A model generated the notes under the pieces. The model was not told the DNA's origin, did not search any database, and worked only from the letters and a program-made list of their open reading frames with translations. A program made the translations under genes and the position numbers. This document shows, piece by piece, positions 63,010 through 64,000 of a DNA stretch of 64,000 bases (position 1 is its first letter; each line of letters opens with the position of its first letter). The stretch is from JALYOC01 sp036675345. GTDB taxonomy: Bacteria; Myxococcota; Myxococcia; Myxococcales; Myxococcaceae. The stretch covers positions 434,001-498,000 of the forward strand of contig JAKFFE010000019.1 in the NCBI GenBank assembly GCA_036675345.1, read 5' to 3'.

Positions 63010-64000
<991 letters not shown>

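Overview
The window is GC-rich DNA, roughly two thirds G+C by eye, with gene content typical of a myxobacterium (Myxococcota). It has many Ser/Thr-kinase, FHA and GAF signalling genes, many lipoproteins, Cys-rich surface proteins, a chromosomal mannose-type PTS with HPr kinase and RapZ, and large Rhs proteins. I saw no tRNA, rRNA, CRISPR array, phage module or replication origin.

Layout. 1-9.7 kb: the start of uppP, a small zinc-ribbon protein, metK, then a co-directional set (MlaC-like protein, SIS-domain enzyme, RND/MMPL exporter, lipoprotein, Cys-cluster protein, SnoaL-like protein) and an M20 peptidase lipoprotein. 9.7-16.3 kb: hprK, rapZ, PTS EIIA-EIIB-EIIC-EIID, HPr and enzyme I, all on the minus strand. 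16.3-17.8 kb: a GT22-type membrane mannosyltransferase.

17.9-27.3 kb is an island of lower GC on the minus strand. In transcription order it holds a MopE-like Cys-rich protein (frameshifted), a Cys-rich lipoprotein, a giant secreted Rhs protein, a lipoprotein directly abutting it, an orphan Rhs core fragment (285 codons collinear with the large gene), a second Rhs C-terminal tip, and a second Cys-rich lipoprotein. This is the layout of a polymorphic-toxin locus with a spare tip cassette.

27.5-38.1 kb: a HIT protein, a PAS-GAF histidine kinase, a Cys-cluster protein, a CLC channel, an esterase, a repeat-bearing lipoprotein, a STAS-like protein and two lipoproteins. It ends in a scar containing a hemerythrin remnant, a 69-bp tandem repeat and an IS66-like fragment.

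38.1-56.4 kb carries a dispersed vitamin B12 uptake system, all on the minus strand. A cobalamin riboswitch precedes btuB, which is translationally coupled to a lipoprotein with a probable beta-propeller, which is coupled to btuF. Further on come the permease gene btuC, then btuD and tonB downstream of a Ser/Thr kinase and an FHA-GAF-cyclase-like protein. Interleaved are a PQQ-type sugar dehydrogenase, a UvrA paralogue and a WD/kelch-like lipoprotein. The riboswitch-btuB-propeller-btuF unit is functionally reminiscent of the Bacteroides BtuB-BtuG pair and is one of the two most interesting parts of the window; the Rhs locus is the other.

56.4-64 kb: an FHA protein, small proteins including a ComEA-like HhH protein, a MarR regulator, and the start of a MoxR/DUF4175-type operon (DUF4175 protein, MA-like metallopeptidase with TPR-like tail, MoxR ATPase running off the end).
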